Of a DNA stretch of 64,000 bases, positions 1 through 7,551 are shown one piece after another. The stretch spans positions 124,001 through 188,000 of the forward strand of contig CAJQUN010000461.1 in the NCBI GenBank assembly GCA_907163345.1. The letters run 5' to 3'. Position 1 is the stretch's first letter; the number at the start of each line of letters is the position of its first letter. The position numbers and the translations under genes are program-made. Under the pieces are notes generated by a model. That model had not been told where the DNA came from and made no database searches. It saw nothing but the letters and a program-made list of their open reading frames with translations. The stretch comes from Haberlea rhodopensis (Eukaryota; Streptophyta; Magnoliopsida; Lamiales; Gesneriaceae).

Positions 1-50
1 TCAAGCGTGAGTTTAATTGGTATTTTGGTGCATTTTTGGTATAATGCTTT

Positions 51-75
51 TAAAATATCATGTTGGGGTGTTTTA
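51..75 (+). promoter_or_regulatory. TATA-proximal inverted repeat, G LTR
   Basis: TAAAATATC (51-59) faces GGTGTTTTA (67-75). All nine positions pair if two are G-U wobbles. The 3' arm runs into the TATA-like string TTTTATACACC. The same structure sits at the same LTR position in families A, B, C and D. Confidence 0.5.
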
Positions 76-525
76 TACACCATGGAATTGTGGAATGCAT
101 TTTATTTTAAAACAACCCACTTATACCCCAACCTCTCTACACCCATCACTCATACTTTCCCCAATTTCTCCTCCAAACCCTTCATTCTCTTCATTTTTGA
201 TTTTGGGCAAAGGGGTGAAGAGAAATCCTTTCAAAAACTTGATTTGTGGGATTTGGTGTGAGATTTGAAGTCCCCTAGAGGTATGGATACCTCCATGTTG
301 TTCTTATTGTGTTTGGTTTGAGTTTGAAATAGTTTTGAAGAGTTTTGGAAATGGGTTACTTAGGGTTAGTATCATTTTTGGTTGGGTATTGGATTTTTGT
401 GTTGCTTGAGGTGTATTTTGTTGATTTATTGTGTTATTATGTTGTTGGGTTGGTGGGAGTAGTATTGGTATGAGTTGGGATGGTTTTGGTGTGCATTAAT
501 GGTGGAAAATCGCGAGTCTGTGTGA

Positions 526-737
526 GGCGATCGACCGCCTGAAATGAGGCGACCGATCGCCAACAGGCAGTACCAAAATCGCAGGGTAGGCGATCGATCG
601 TCTGAAATGGCGCGAACGATCGCCGAGGGCAGTGTCCAAAATATAAGGTAGGCGATCGATTGCCATGTATGGCGCGATCGATCGCCGCGAAGCAAAAATT
701 GAGGCGATCGATCGCCTCAGCGAAGCGATCGATCGCC
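526..737. repeat. Degenerate array of GCGATCGATCGC palindromes (G LTR)
   Basis: About eight copies of the 12-bp palindrome occur, several with point changes, in pairs spaced about 20-22 bp. The G solo LTR at 34267-36387 keeps cleaner copies, so this one is eroding. The array lies upstream of the branch-point-like TCTAAT and acceptor-like TGTGTAG motifs near 800-830. Confidence 0.8.
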
Positions 738-1410
738 AGCAGTGGAATTTTGGAAAATGGATTTTTTTGACGAATTTTTTGTATTTGATTATTGTTTGGC
801 TTCTAATATGGGGTTGTGTGATTGTGTAGAACCATCCCAAGTGGCGACGCAACCGAGGAAGTGAATCCATATCAAATTCCACTTTTGGAAAGGTACGTAG
901 AGGACGTACGGGCACCCAACGGTACATGTATCTAATATACTCATTGTTTATGCATTGTGGATGCGAGTATATATGGAATTATGCATTGTGGATGCAAATA
1001 CATGTTGAATTATGCATGATGATTGTATATGCATATGATGGTTATTGGTGCACATCCCATGAGTCGTGGTCATCCCTTGATGATTTTAATGCTTGCCGCT
1101 ATTTGATTTGTTGGCGCTAAATGTGAAGCGAGGGGTGGGAGCGCCGCATGTCACATTTAAGCGTGGTTATCATATGAGGCGAGGAAAGAATATTTGCCGC
1201 TCAATGTGAAGCGAGGGGTGGGAGCGCCGCATGTCCATTGAAGCGAGGTTATTCTATGCCGCCTATATGAAAAGCGAGGGGCATTAAAATACATTGTGAT
1301 GAACAGACTAGGGATTGGTGATTGGTAATTGGTGATGATGAAATGGTATTATGTCATGACATGTGTGGACCATTAAATAATCTATTTGATTATACTCATG
1401 AGTTATGGTA

Positions 1411-1551
1411 CAGGGACAACCAAACAGGAAGCGTTTAAAAATGCATGGGAAAAACAGGAAGTGTTTTATTATGATTTATGCATTTACGCCTTATATTCAT
1501 ATTGTGTTGGATATGAATAATATTATTGCTCATGTTTGGGGGTTGTCCTTG
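1411..1551 (+). other. Long-range stem, G LTR
   Basis: CAGGGACAACC (1411-1421) can pair with GGTTGTCCTTG (1541-1551) over 11 positions with one G-U wobble. The 3' arm overlaps the pyrimidine tract of the acceptor-like TTGTAG. Confidence 0.5.
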
Positions 1552-1657
1552 TAGGTACTTTTTGGCATGATGAAAAAGGGGCTAAAGCGGGTTGAGGTGG
1601 TGAGCTTGTGAAGAATACTTTTGAGAAAAGAAGGACAAGATTACTTTTGTATAGTAT

Positions 1658-1672
1658 CTACTCTAGGAGTAG
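1658..1672 (+). other. Terminal hairpin, G LTR
   Basis: CTACTC, a three-base TAG loop and GAGTAG form a perfect 6-bp hairpin about 180 bp before the LTR end. It is shared in form with the other Tekay-like LTRs here. Confidence 0.5.
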
Positions 1673-2125
1673 TGTAAAGATATAGTTGATAACATTCATT
1701 TTTGATTGGGAATGTAATTAATCCATTGATAGTCCTTGACTTGACATGTAATTCTTAAGGCTCATAGTCTCAACACAAACATTTATACTCTGATGATGTA
1801 TGTTAGCTCTAATTATGTCTTTAATCCGCACTTAAGGAACTAGGGTCCTTACATTAGAATTCCACTGAAAATGTGGAGCGAGAGGTAGAGGACCGTTCGC
1901 ACATGGAGGCGTGAATTTCCATAAGAAGCGAGGAAGAATACCGCTTACGTGGAGTTCCATAAGAAGCGAGTTAGAATTCCGCTTACGTGGAAAAGTAAGA
2001 AGCATTGTAATACACTAATGATAAAATGACTCAAGATTGAAGTAAGGATTTAAGAAGTAAAGATATGTCATGACATTATTAAGGAACCATAATATCATAT
2101 AATGTTTTTATCATGAATTATGGTA

Positions 2126-2263
2126 CAGGGACAACTAATCGGCGTTTTAAATGCATTGGAAATACAGGAAGTATTTTATGACTATGATTATGCATTTATG
2201 CTTTACATTCATATTATGTTTGATATGAATTACGATATGCTCATGTGATGGGGGTTGTCCTTG
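2126..2263 (+). other. Long-range stem, A LTR
   Basis: CAGGGACAAC (2126-2135) can pair with GTTGTCCTTG (2254-2263) over ten positions with one G-U wobble. An acceptor-like TAG follows the 3' arm directly. Confidence 0.5.
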
Positions 2264-2358
2264 TAGGTGCTTTTGCTAAGGAGAACCAGGGTCAGGTTGA
2301 TAAGCTGAGCTGTAAGGAGTGCTACAAGATAGCAAGATAAAGACTTATTTTGTATAGT

Positions 2359-2380
2359 TTCTACTAGGAGTGCAGTAGAA
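2359..2380 (+). other. Terminal hairpin, A LTR
   Basis: TTCTACT (2359-2365) and AGTAGAA (2374-2380) form a perfect 7-bp stem with an 8-nt loop. It takes the place of the CTACTC-TAG-GAGTAG hairpin of families C and G, with a different arm sequence. Confidence 0.5.
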
Positions 2381-2392
2381 GTAGCCTTACCC

Positions 2393-2419
2393 AAATTTGT
2401 TAAAGAAATTAACAAATTT
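2393..2419 (+). other. 11-bp inverted repeat near LTR end (A)
   Basis: AAATTTGTTAA (2393-2403) and TTAACAAATTT (2409-2419) are perfect complements around a 5-nt loop. The segment is missing from A's 3' LTR. Confidence 0.6.
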
Positions 2420-2550
2420 CTTTTGGCAAGTCATACATACATGTAAACCTTAAGCTCAATGGTCAACACGACTTACAACTCTGATTTGATATGATTAGTT
2501 CTCTTAATTGCACCTTAGAGTATGTTGAGATAATGGGGTCTTACATTTAG

Positions 2551-2562
2551 TGGTATCAGAGC
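2551..2562 (+). other. Primer binding site (initiator tRNA-Met), element A
   Basis: TGGTATCAGAGC lies five bases after the 5' LTR end. This 12-mer is the usual plant LTR-element PBS, complementary to the 3' end of initiator methionine tRNA. Confidence 0.92.
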
Positions 2563-2764
2563 AGTGGTTAGATAACCAGGGAAGAGTGAAGGGTAGCCTT
2601 TAGAGACATGTTGGCTAGGTATTCATTGTTGGGCATGTTATGCATGTGATGCATATTTTTGTATAAGTGTTATACTAACATGCTTTTGAATATGATGCTC
2701 TTATTATCTAACAGCTTATATTATGAACTGCTTTTGGTATTATTGTTAACTCTTGTGTTGCAGC

Positions 2765-3797
2765 ATGGCGGCTATTAACCCGGAGAACCTCAATGAGGAG
2801 GTAGGAGATATGGGCAGTATTAATGCCAGTATTGCTCAGCTGAACCCTTTACCGCCACCTGCTGTGGGCTTGGAGCCAAGTGCACAGATGTTATTACCAG
2901 GGGAGCTCAGCTTGACAAAGTTTCTGAACTTCCATCCACCTATATTTGAGGGGATTGAGTCATGTGAAGCAGCCGAAGAATGGCTGGAGCGGATAGAGCA
3001 GATACTTGTGACTGCGCCTTGTGCACGTACCGCATGGCTGAGGTTAGCCGAGTTTCAGAAGGCGAAGAAGCCTTCTATGTGGCGGAAGACCACGGTGATG
3101 GAGCTGAGAGCTCAAAGTGTGACAGTTGACTGGACTGTATTCAGGACCCGGTTCCTTAACCAGTATTTTTCTACAGCTGCCAGACAATTAAAGGAAGATG
3201 AGTTCAATAATTTAAAGCAGAGTAGCCTGTCAGTGTCAGACTATGCTATGCAGTATTCCTCATTATTGAGGTATGTACCTCATGTCGCTGTGAGCAATCA
3301 TGCCAAGATGAGAAACTTTCTGAAGGGACTGAGACCAGAACTATTTGATCGGGTTGTCTCCAACAACCCCAGCTCTTTTGATGACGCCCTAATCCGGGCA
3401 GAGTTGGCAGAGATTGCAGTGGGCGTGTACAAGGAAGTTGTACCCCCTTTCCCACCACCGCAGAGACCTGTTGGTGACCGTCTGAGGCCACGATGGGACT
3501 ACTTTAAGCCTCGTGGGGCCTCATCATCTTCCAGATTCAGTGGAAAGAAATCTCAGGGTCAGAAGCAAAGTAACAGAGGGCCATCCCAGGGAAGTAATAC
3601 AGGAGGAAACCGATGTAACAACTGTGGAGGATGGCACTTGTCACGTGACTGTCAGGGTTGCTATATTTGTGGCAAGATGGGCCACTTGACTCGAGGTTGC
3701 CCCAATCGGGGAGGTCAGGCAGACACTGGGCCGAATAGGCCAAGATTTGACGCAGGAAGAACACCACAGAGGCAGCATTTTGCACCACGACCGCAGG
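2765..3797 (+). pseudogene. gag: Element A gag (5' part of gag-pol), cut by element B
   Basis: This encodes the Gag structural polyprotein that packages element RNA. I start at the ATG at 2765 (MAAINPENL), one base after an acceptor-like TTGTGTTGCAG; the frame is open further upstream but has no ATG there. A retrotransposon-gag capsid region covers about residues 40-200. Two zinc knuckles follow: CX2CX3HX4C (CNNC...H...C) and the canonical CX2CX4HX4C (CYICGKMGHLTRGC). A basic, serine-rich linker precedes them. The frame is open up to the B insertion at 3798, so the break is the insertion. The rest of the polyprotein resumes at 13346. Confidence 0.88.
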
Positions 3798-4027
3798 TGT
3801 GATATCCCCGAAATGATTATGTGTTATTTAAACATTAATCTTTGTTGTGAAATTTATGGTACTAATTCTTGTGATGAATTAATAATATTGGGAGATGCAT
3901 GTAAGGGTGCATGTGTTACATGTTGAGATTTTGGGGATTGTGGCATGTTTAATTTGGGGTGTGTGTTAATCGTTTTGGTAAAGTATATTTTAAATAGGAA
4001 TTGAAGTATTTTAATGAGAAAATACTA

Positions 4028-4052
4028 TAAAATATCATGTGAGGATATTTTA
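4028..4052 (+). promoter_or_regulatory. TATA-proximal inverted repeat, B LTR
   Basis: TAAAATATC (4028-4036) and GATATTTTA (4044-4052) are a perfect 9-bp inverted repeat with a 7-nt loop, about 230 bp into the LTR. It overlaps the only TATA-like run in the area. The copy in the 3' LTR is at 11197-11221. Confidence 0.55.
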
Positions 4053-4962
4053 ATACATCGTGCGAAATACCGGGACCAAAACATAACACATCACATAAAC
4101 CCACCACAAACCACCCCCCTTGACCCATACCCTGCTGCCAGCTGCAGCTTGCCCATACCTCTTTCCTCATCTCCCACTCCACCTTGTCATAGCTGAAATC
4201 ACTCCATTCTCTCCAACTTTTTCGTCCAACATCTGGTAAGGGAAAACAAGAGGAGATCCACCATTTTTCTTGCTAGGAAAGCTTGCAAAAATCGGAGCCA
4301 AAAGGGGTGAGGAACCATTTCTGGGTTGGAAGTTTTTGTTGTTGAGTTCATACTTTATTTAGTGTGAAAAATGGCATGTTAGGTTAGGTTTTGTTAAACC
4401 TTCGATTCATGTTCATTTATGGTGTGTTTATGAAGCTTTCAGTACTTTTCCTTGAGCACATTACATGTTTTATGTGGTAGATTTAAGCATGTAAAGTATG
4501 GTGTTCGAAAATCTGGGTAGATATTTTCCCCTGTTTTTCTGGAAATATGTGATCTGGGAGTGATATTGAAGGGGTGGTAATATGCATGTTAGAAGGGTTT
4601 TTGAATGAACCTTCGATGTGAAAATATGCATGGTAGTTTGATGAAACCCTTAACATTTTTATTCGAGCAAATTGCATGACTTATGTGGTAGATTTCGTTG
4701 CTTGAAAGTGTGTACTCAAAAATCTGGGCAGGAAGACAATGCCCTGTTTTCAGAAAATGTTGAATGAGTACTGATGTTCATGGGTGATTTTAATGCATGT
4801 GGGTTTGTGGTTGGGGTACAATATCGATGTAAATACACTCAGGGTAATGTGTTTTAAATACTAGCATGTTGGTCTTGGCATGTTGTATGTCTTACATGTT
4901 AGAATGAAAGGTGTGAATATCGGTGTTGAACATTCTGGGAAATTATCGCGCACAGCCCAGGT

Positions 4963-5113
4963 GGCGATCGATCGCCACAAAGGGCGCGATCGATCGCCGA
5001 GGTCCAGTAGCCAAAATCAAAGCCACGCGATCGATCGCCATGAAAGGCGCGATCGATCGCCATGGGACAGTGGAGTTTGGCGATCGATCGCCAAGGGGTA
5101 GCGATCGATCGCC
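4963..5113. repeat. Array of six GCGATCGATCGC palindromes (B 5' LTR)
   Basis: Six copies form three pairs. Within a pair the start-to-start spacing is 22, 22 and 21 bp, about two DNA turns. Each copy is a self-complementary 12-mer, so neighbours in a pair could also fold into a 12-bp RNA hairpin with a 9-10 nt loop. The identical array is at 12132-12282. Confidence 0.92.
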
Positions 5114-5739
5114 AGAAGCAAAATCTTGAAATATTGTTTTTTTGTTGGATTTTTGATTTTGGATCATATATTGGCATCTAATATTGTGTTGTACACTGGT
5201 GTAGAGCCTTCACAGACGGCTACACAACGCAGGGGATAGAGTCCCACCACACACTACTTTTTGGAAAGGTACGTAAGCGACGTACGGGCATCCCAACGGT
5301 AACATGTATTTATGTTTTGTCTGCATGACACATGATGAATGCAATGTGATGCATTATTGAGTTGATACATGTTATTATGCATTGTTGTTGCATATTATGC
5401 ATTGTTGTTGCATATTGTGATGTGGGATAAAGAGATGTATTCCACGAGTCAGGGCGATCACGGTTAAGGTGTTAATGCTTACGCTTTACCGCTAAAAATG
5501 TAGAGCGGGAGGGGGGAGGCTCGCTTGCACATGGAGGCGGGTATATACTATACTGAGCGAGGATGAGATACCGCTAGTATAAAGAAGCGAGGATGAGATA
5601 CCGCTTGTTTTGAGATTATAAAAGCGGAGAAGTATTAAAATAACCGATGATGACTGACTCAAGAAAAAGAGGAAATGTCATGACATTCATTTGTGAAACC
5701 ATACATTCATATAATGTGTTATATTATGAATCATGGTAC

Positions 5740-5876
5740 AGGGACAACCAGTGGGCATTGTAAATGCGATGGAAATACAGGAAGTGAATTGTATTTTATG
5801 ATTGTGCATTTACGCCTTATTTTCATATTATGTTGAATATGAATTGTGATATGCTCATGTGTTGGGGGTTGTCTTT
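5740..5876 (+). other. Long-range stem, B LTR
   Basis: AGGGACAACC (5740-5749) can pair with GGTTGTCTTT (5867-5876) over ten positions with two G-U wobbles. TGTAG, an acceptor-like end, follows at 5876-5880. Confidence 0.5.
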
Positions 5877-5978
5877 GTAGGTGCTTTTGATGTTGAGAAC
5901 CAGGGTCGGGGTTGAGAAGCTGAGCTATAAGGAGAGTTACGGGATTAGCTACAAGATTTGAGAAAAATTTTATATAGC

Positions 5979-5995
5979 TTCTACTTGTGGTAGAA
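5979..5995 (+). other. Terminal hairpin, B LTR
   Basis: TTCTAC (5979-5984) and GTAGAA (5990-5995) form a perfect 6-bp stem with a 5-nt loop, in the same position as the hairpins of the other families. Confidence 0.5.
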
Positions 5996-6176
5996 TAAGA
6001 CTATAATGTAGCACCTTTTGTAGGACTTTGTGAAATCCCTTTTTGAAACTTTTGCTACTGTATTCCTTAAGCTCAGGAAAATCAACATGACTCTTTACTC
6101 TGATTTATTCATATGAATGTTTAGTTCTCTTAATCGCACCTATTAGTTTATTGAGATATCGGGGTCTCACATTTAG

Positions 6177-6188
6177 TGGTATCAGAGC
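6177..6188 (+). other. Primer binding site (initiator tRNA-Met), element B
   Basis: TGGTATCAGAGC begins five bases after the 5' LTR end at 6171, matching the initiator methionine tRNA 3' end. Confidence 0.93.
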
Positions 6189-6244
6189 AGTGGTTAGATA
6201 ACCAGGGAAGAGTGAAGGGTAGCCTTTAGAGACAAGTTGGCTAG

Positions 6245-6389
6245 GTATTCATTGTTGGGCATGTTATGCATGTGATGCATATTGTTGTATAAGTATTATA
6301 CTAACATGCTTTTGGATATGATACTCTTGTTATCTAACGGCTTATACTATGAACTGCTTTTGGTATTGTTGTTAACTCTTGTGTTGCAG
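6245..6389 (+). other. Possible leader intron before gag (B)
   Basis: A donor-like TAG|GTATTC at 6245 and the acceptor-like TTGTGTTGCAG ending at 6389 bracket 145 bases. The gag ATG lies at 6391. The acceptor tract is conserved in A, C and D, while the interior differs between families. Splicing is inferred, not shown. Confidence 0.35.
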
Positions 6390-6390
6390 C

Positions 6391-7551
6391 ATGGCGGCTA
6401 TTAACCCGGAGAACCTCAATGAAGAGGTAGGGGATATGGGCAGTATGAATGCTAGTGTTGCTCATGTGAATCCTTTACCGCCACCTGCTGTGGGAGTAGA
6501 GCCCAGTGCACAGATGTTATTACCCGGGGAGCTCAGTTTGACACAGTTTCTGAATTTCCGTCCACCCATGTTTGAGGGGACCGAATCTGGAGAAGGGGCC
6601 GAAGAGTGGCTAGAACGGATAGAGCAGATACTTGTGACTGCGCCCTGTGCACGTACCGCATGGCTGAGGTTAGCCGAGTTTCAGATGGCGAAGAAGCCTT
6701 CTATGTGGTGGAAGACCACTGTGGTGGAGCTGAGAGCTCAGGGCATGGTAGTAGACTGGACTGTATTCAGGACCCGGTTTCTTAACCGGTATTTTTCTGC
6801 CGCTGCTAGACAAGTCAAAGAGGACGAATTCACTAACTTGAAGCAGGGAAACATGTCAGTTTCAGACTTTGCCTTGCAGTATTCCTCACTGTTGAGGTAT
6901 GTCCCCCATATTGCTGTGAGCAGCCATGCAAAGATGAGGCATTTCATGAAAGGACTCAGGCCAGAACTATTTGACCGGGTTATCTCCAACAACCCTAGCT
7001 CTTTTGATGACGCCCTGACACGGGCAGAGTTAGCGGAAATTGCAGTGGGAGCATACAAGGATGTTGTACCCCCTCCAGTACCATCACAGAGGCCTGTTGC
7101 TGATAGTTTGAAACCACGAGGAGATCAGTTCAAGACTCGTGGAGCCTCATCATCTTCCAGATTTAGCGGGAAGAAATCTCAGAGTCAGAAACAGAGCAAT
7201 CGAGGACCTACACAGGGGAGTAAGGCAGGAGGGGACAGGTGTGACCGCTGTGGAGGATTTCACTTGTCACGTGACTGCCGAGGCTGTTATGTTTGTGGCA
7301 AGGTGGGCCACTTAGCTAGGAACTGTCCCAATCGGGCAAGTCAGACAGACTCAGGGCCGAATAGGCCAAGATTTGATGCTGGGAGGGCACCACCGAGACA
7401 GCAGTTTGCGCCTCGACCGCAAGGAGGTCAGGCGGCAGGACCACCGCAGGGTCAGGTGTACGCACTGACTAGGGAGCAAGCGAGGCAGCCCCAGAGGAGG
7501 TCATTGCTGGTACGTGTCATTTATTTACGTACCCTGCATTTATTTTGGTAG
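6391..7551 (+). CDS. gag: Element B Gag polyprotein (frame-shifted from pol)
   Basis: Gag forms the cytoplasmic virus-like particle and binds element RNA. The start is the ATG at 6391 (MAAINPENL), the first Met in a frame that is open but ATG-less upstream. A capsid-type retrotransposon-gag region spans about residues 40-200. A basic Ser/Gln-rich linker follows, then two zinc knuckles at about residues 284-314 (CDRCGGFHLSRDC and CYVCGKVGHLARNC). In relatives A and C this frame runs straight into protease through TREQA-(E/T)-AAPEEVI. In B one base is missing near 7480, so about the last 24 residues are out-of-frame and end at 7551. A programmed frameshift is possible but less likely, since relatives have one continuous frame here. 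Confidence 0.9.
   Translation: MAAINPENLNEEVGDMGSMNASVAHVNPLPPPAVGVEPSAQMLLPGELSLTQFLNFRPPMFEGTESGEGAEEWLERIEQILVTAPCARTAWLRLAEFQMAKKPSMWWKTTVVELRAQGMVVDWTVFRTRFLNRYFSAAARQVKEDEFTNLKQGNMSVSDFALQYSSLLRYVPHIAVSSHAKMRHFMKGLRPELFDRVISNNPSSFDDALTRAELAEIAVGAYKDVVPPPVPSQRPVADSLKPRGDQFKTRGASSSSRFSGKKSQSQKQSNRGPTQGSKAGGDRCDRCGGFHLSRDCRGCYVCGKVGHLARNCPNRASQTDSGPNRPRFDAGRAPPRQQFAPRPQGGQAAGPPQGQVYALTREQARQPQRRSLLVRVIYLRTLHLFW

Larger units (their letters stand above)
1..1853 (+). mobile_element. G-family LTR, 5' end outside window (solo or 3' LTR)
   Basis: This matches, in reverse, the complete 2121-bp solo LTR at 34267-36387, so about 270 bp of its 5' end lie left of the window. It ends GGGTCCTTACA at 1853. 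No primer binding site follows; A-family LTR sequence follows directly, so this is a solo LTR or the 3' LTR of an element inserted in A's 5' LTR. It carries a TATA-proximal hairpin, a palindrome array, a CCGCT/AGCG repeat tract (about 1090-1290), a long-range stem and a terminal hairpin. No coding sequence is seen. The left TSD cannot be checked. Confidence 0.85.
1854..2545 (+). repeat. Element A 5' LTR, right-hand 692 bp
   Basis: This matches A's 3' LTR from about 27443 on and through 57337-57738. It ends GGTCTTACA, followed five bases later by the PBS. It keeps a 63-bp segment (about 2390-2452) that the 3' LTR has lost. The G LTR interrupts it on the left. Confidence 0.88.
3798..6171 (+). 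repeat. Element B 5' LTR
   Basis: This is 2374 bp, TG...CA, and repeated at 10967-13340. In order it holds a TATA-proximal hairpin (4028-4052), a donor-like GTGAGG (4307), six palindrome copies (4963-5113), branch-like TCTAAT and acceptor-like GTGTAG (to 5204), a donor-like GTACGTAAG (5269), CCGCT/AGCG repeats (about 5505-5630), a long-range stem (5740-5876) and a terminal hairpin (5979-5995). Confidence 0.95.

Noticed and set aside
4963..5113. Palindrome arrays as a CRISPR-like repeat-spacer array
   Set aside because: The copies are 10-14 bp palindromes with 8-40 bp gaps inside plant LTRs, there are no cas genes, and the gaps are repeated in sister LTRs.
4880..5177. IDRS/DRSP-rich peptides on both strands around the arrays
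   Set aside because: GATCGATC repeats code open periodic peptides in all frames; no start or domain evidence.
6177..6188. TGGTATCAGAGC sites as parts of tRNA genes
   Set aside because: Only the 12-base primer-binding complement is present; no cloverleaf surrounds it at any of the sites.
7473..7551. Programmed frameshifting as the default explanation at B's gag-pol joint
   Set aside because: A and C read through this joint in one frame, and B differs by a single missing base, so mutation is simpler; kept only as an alternative.
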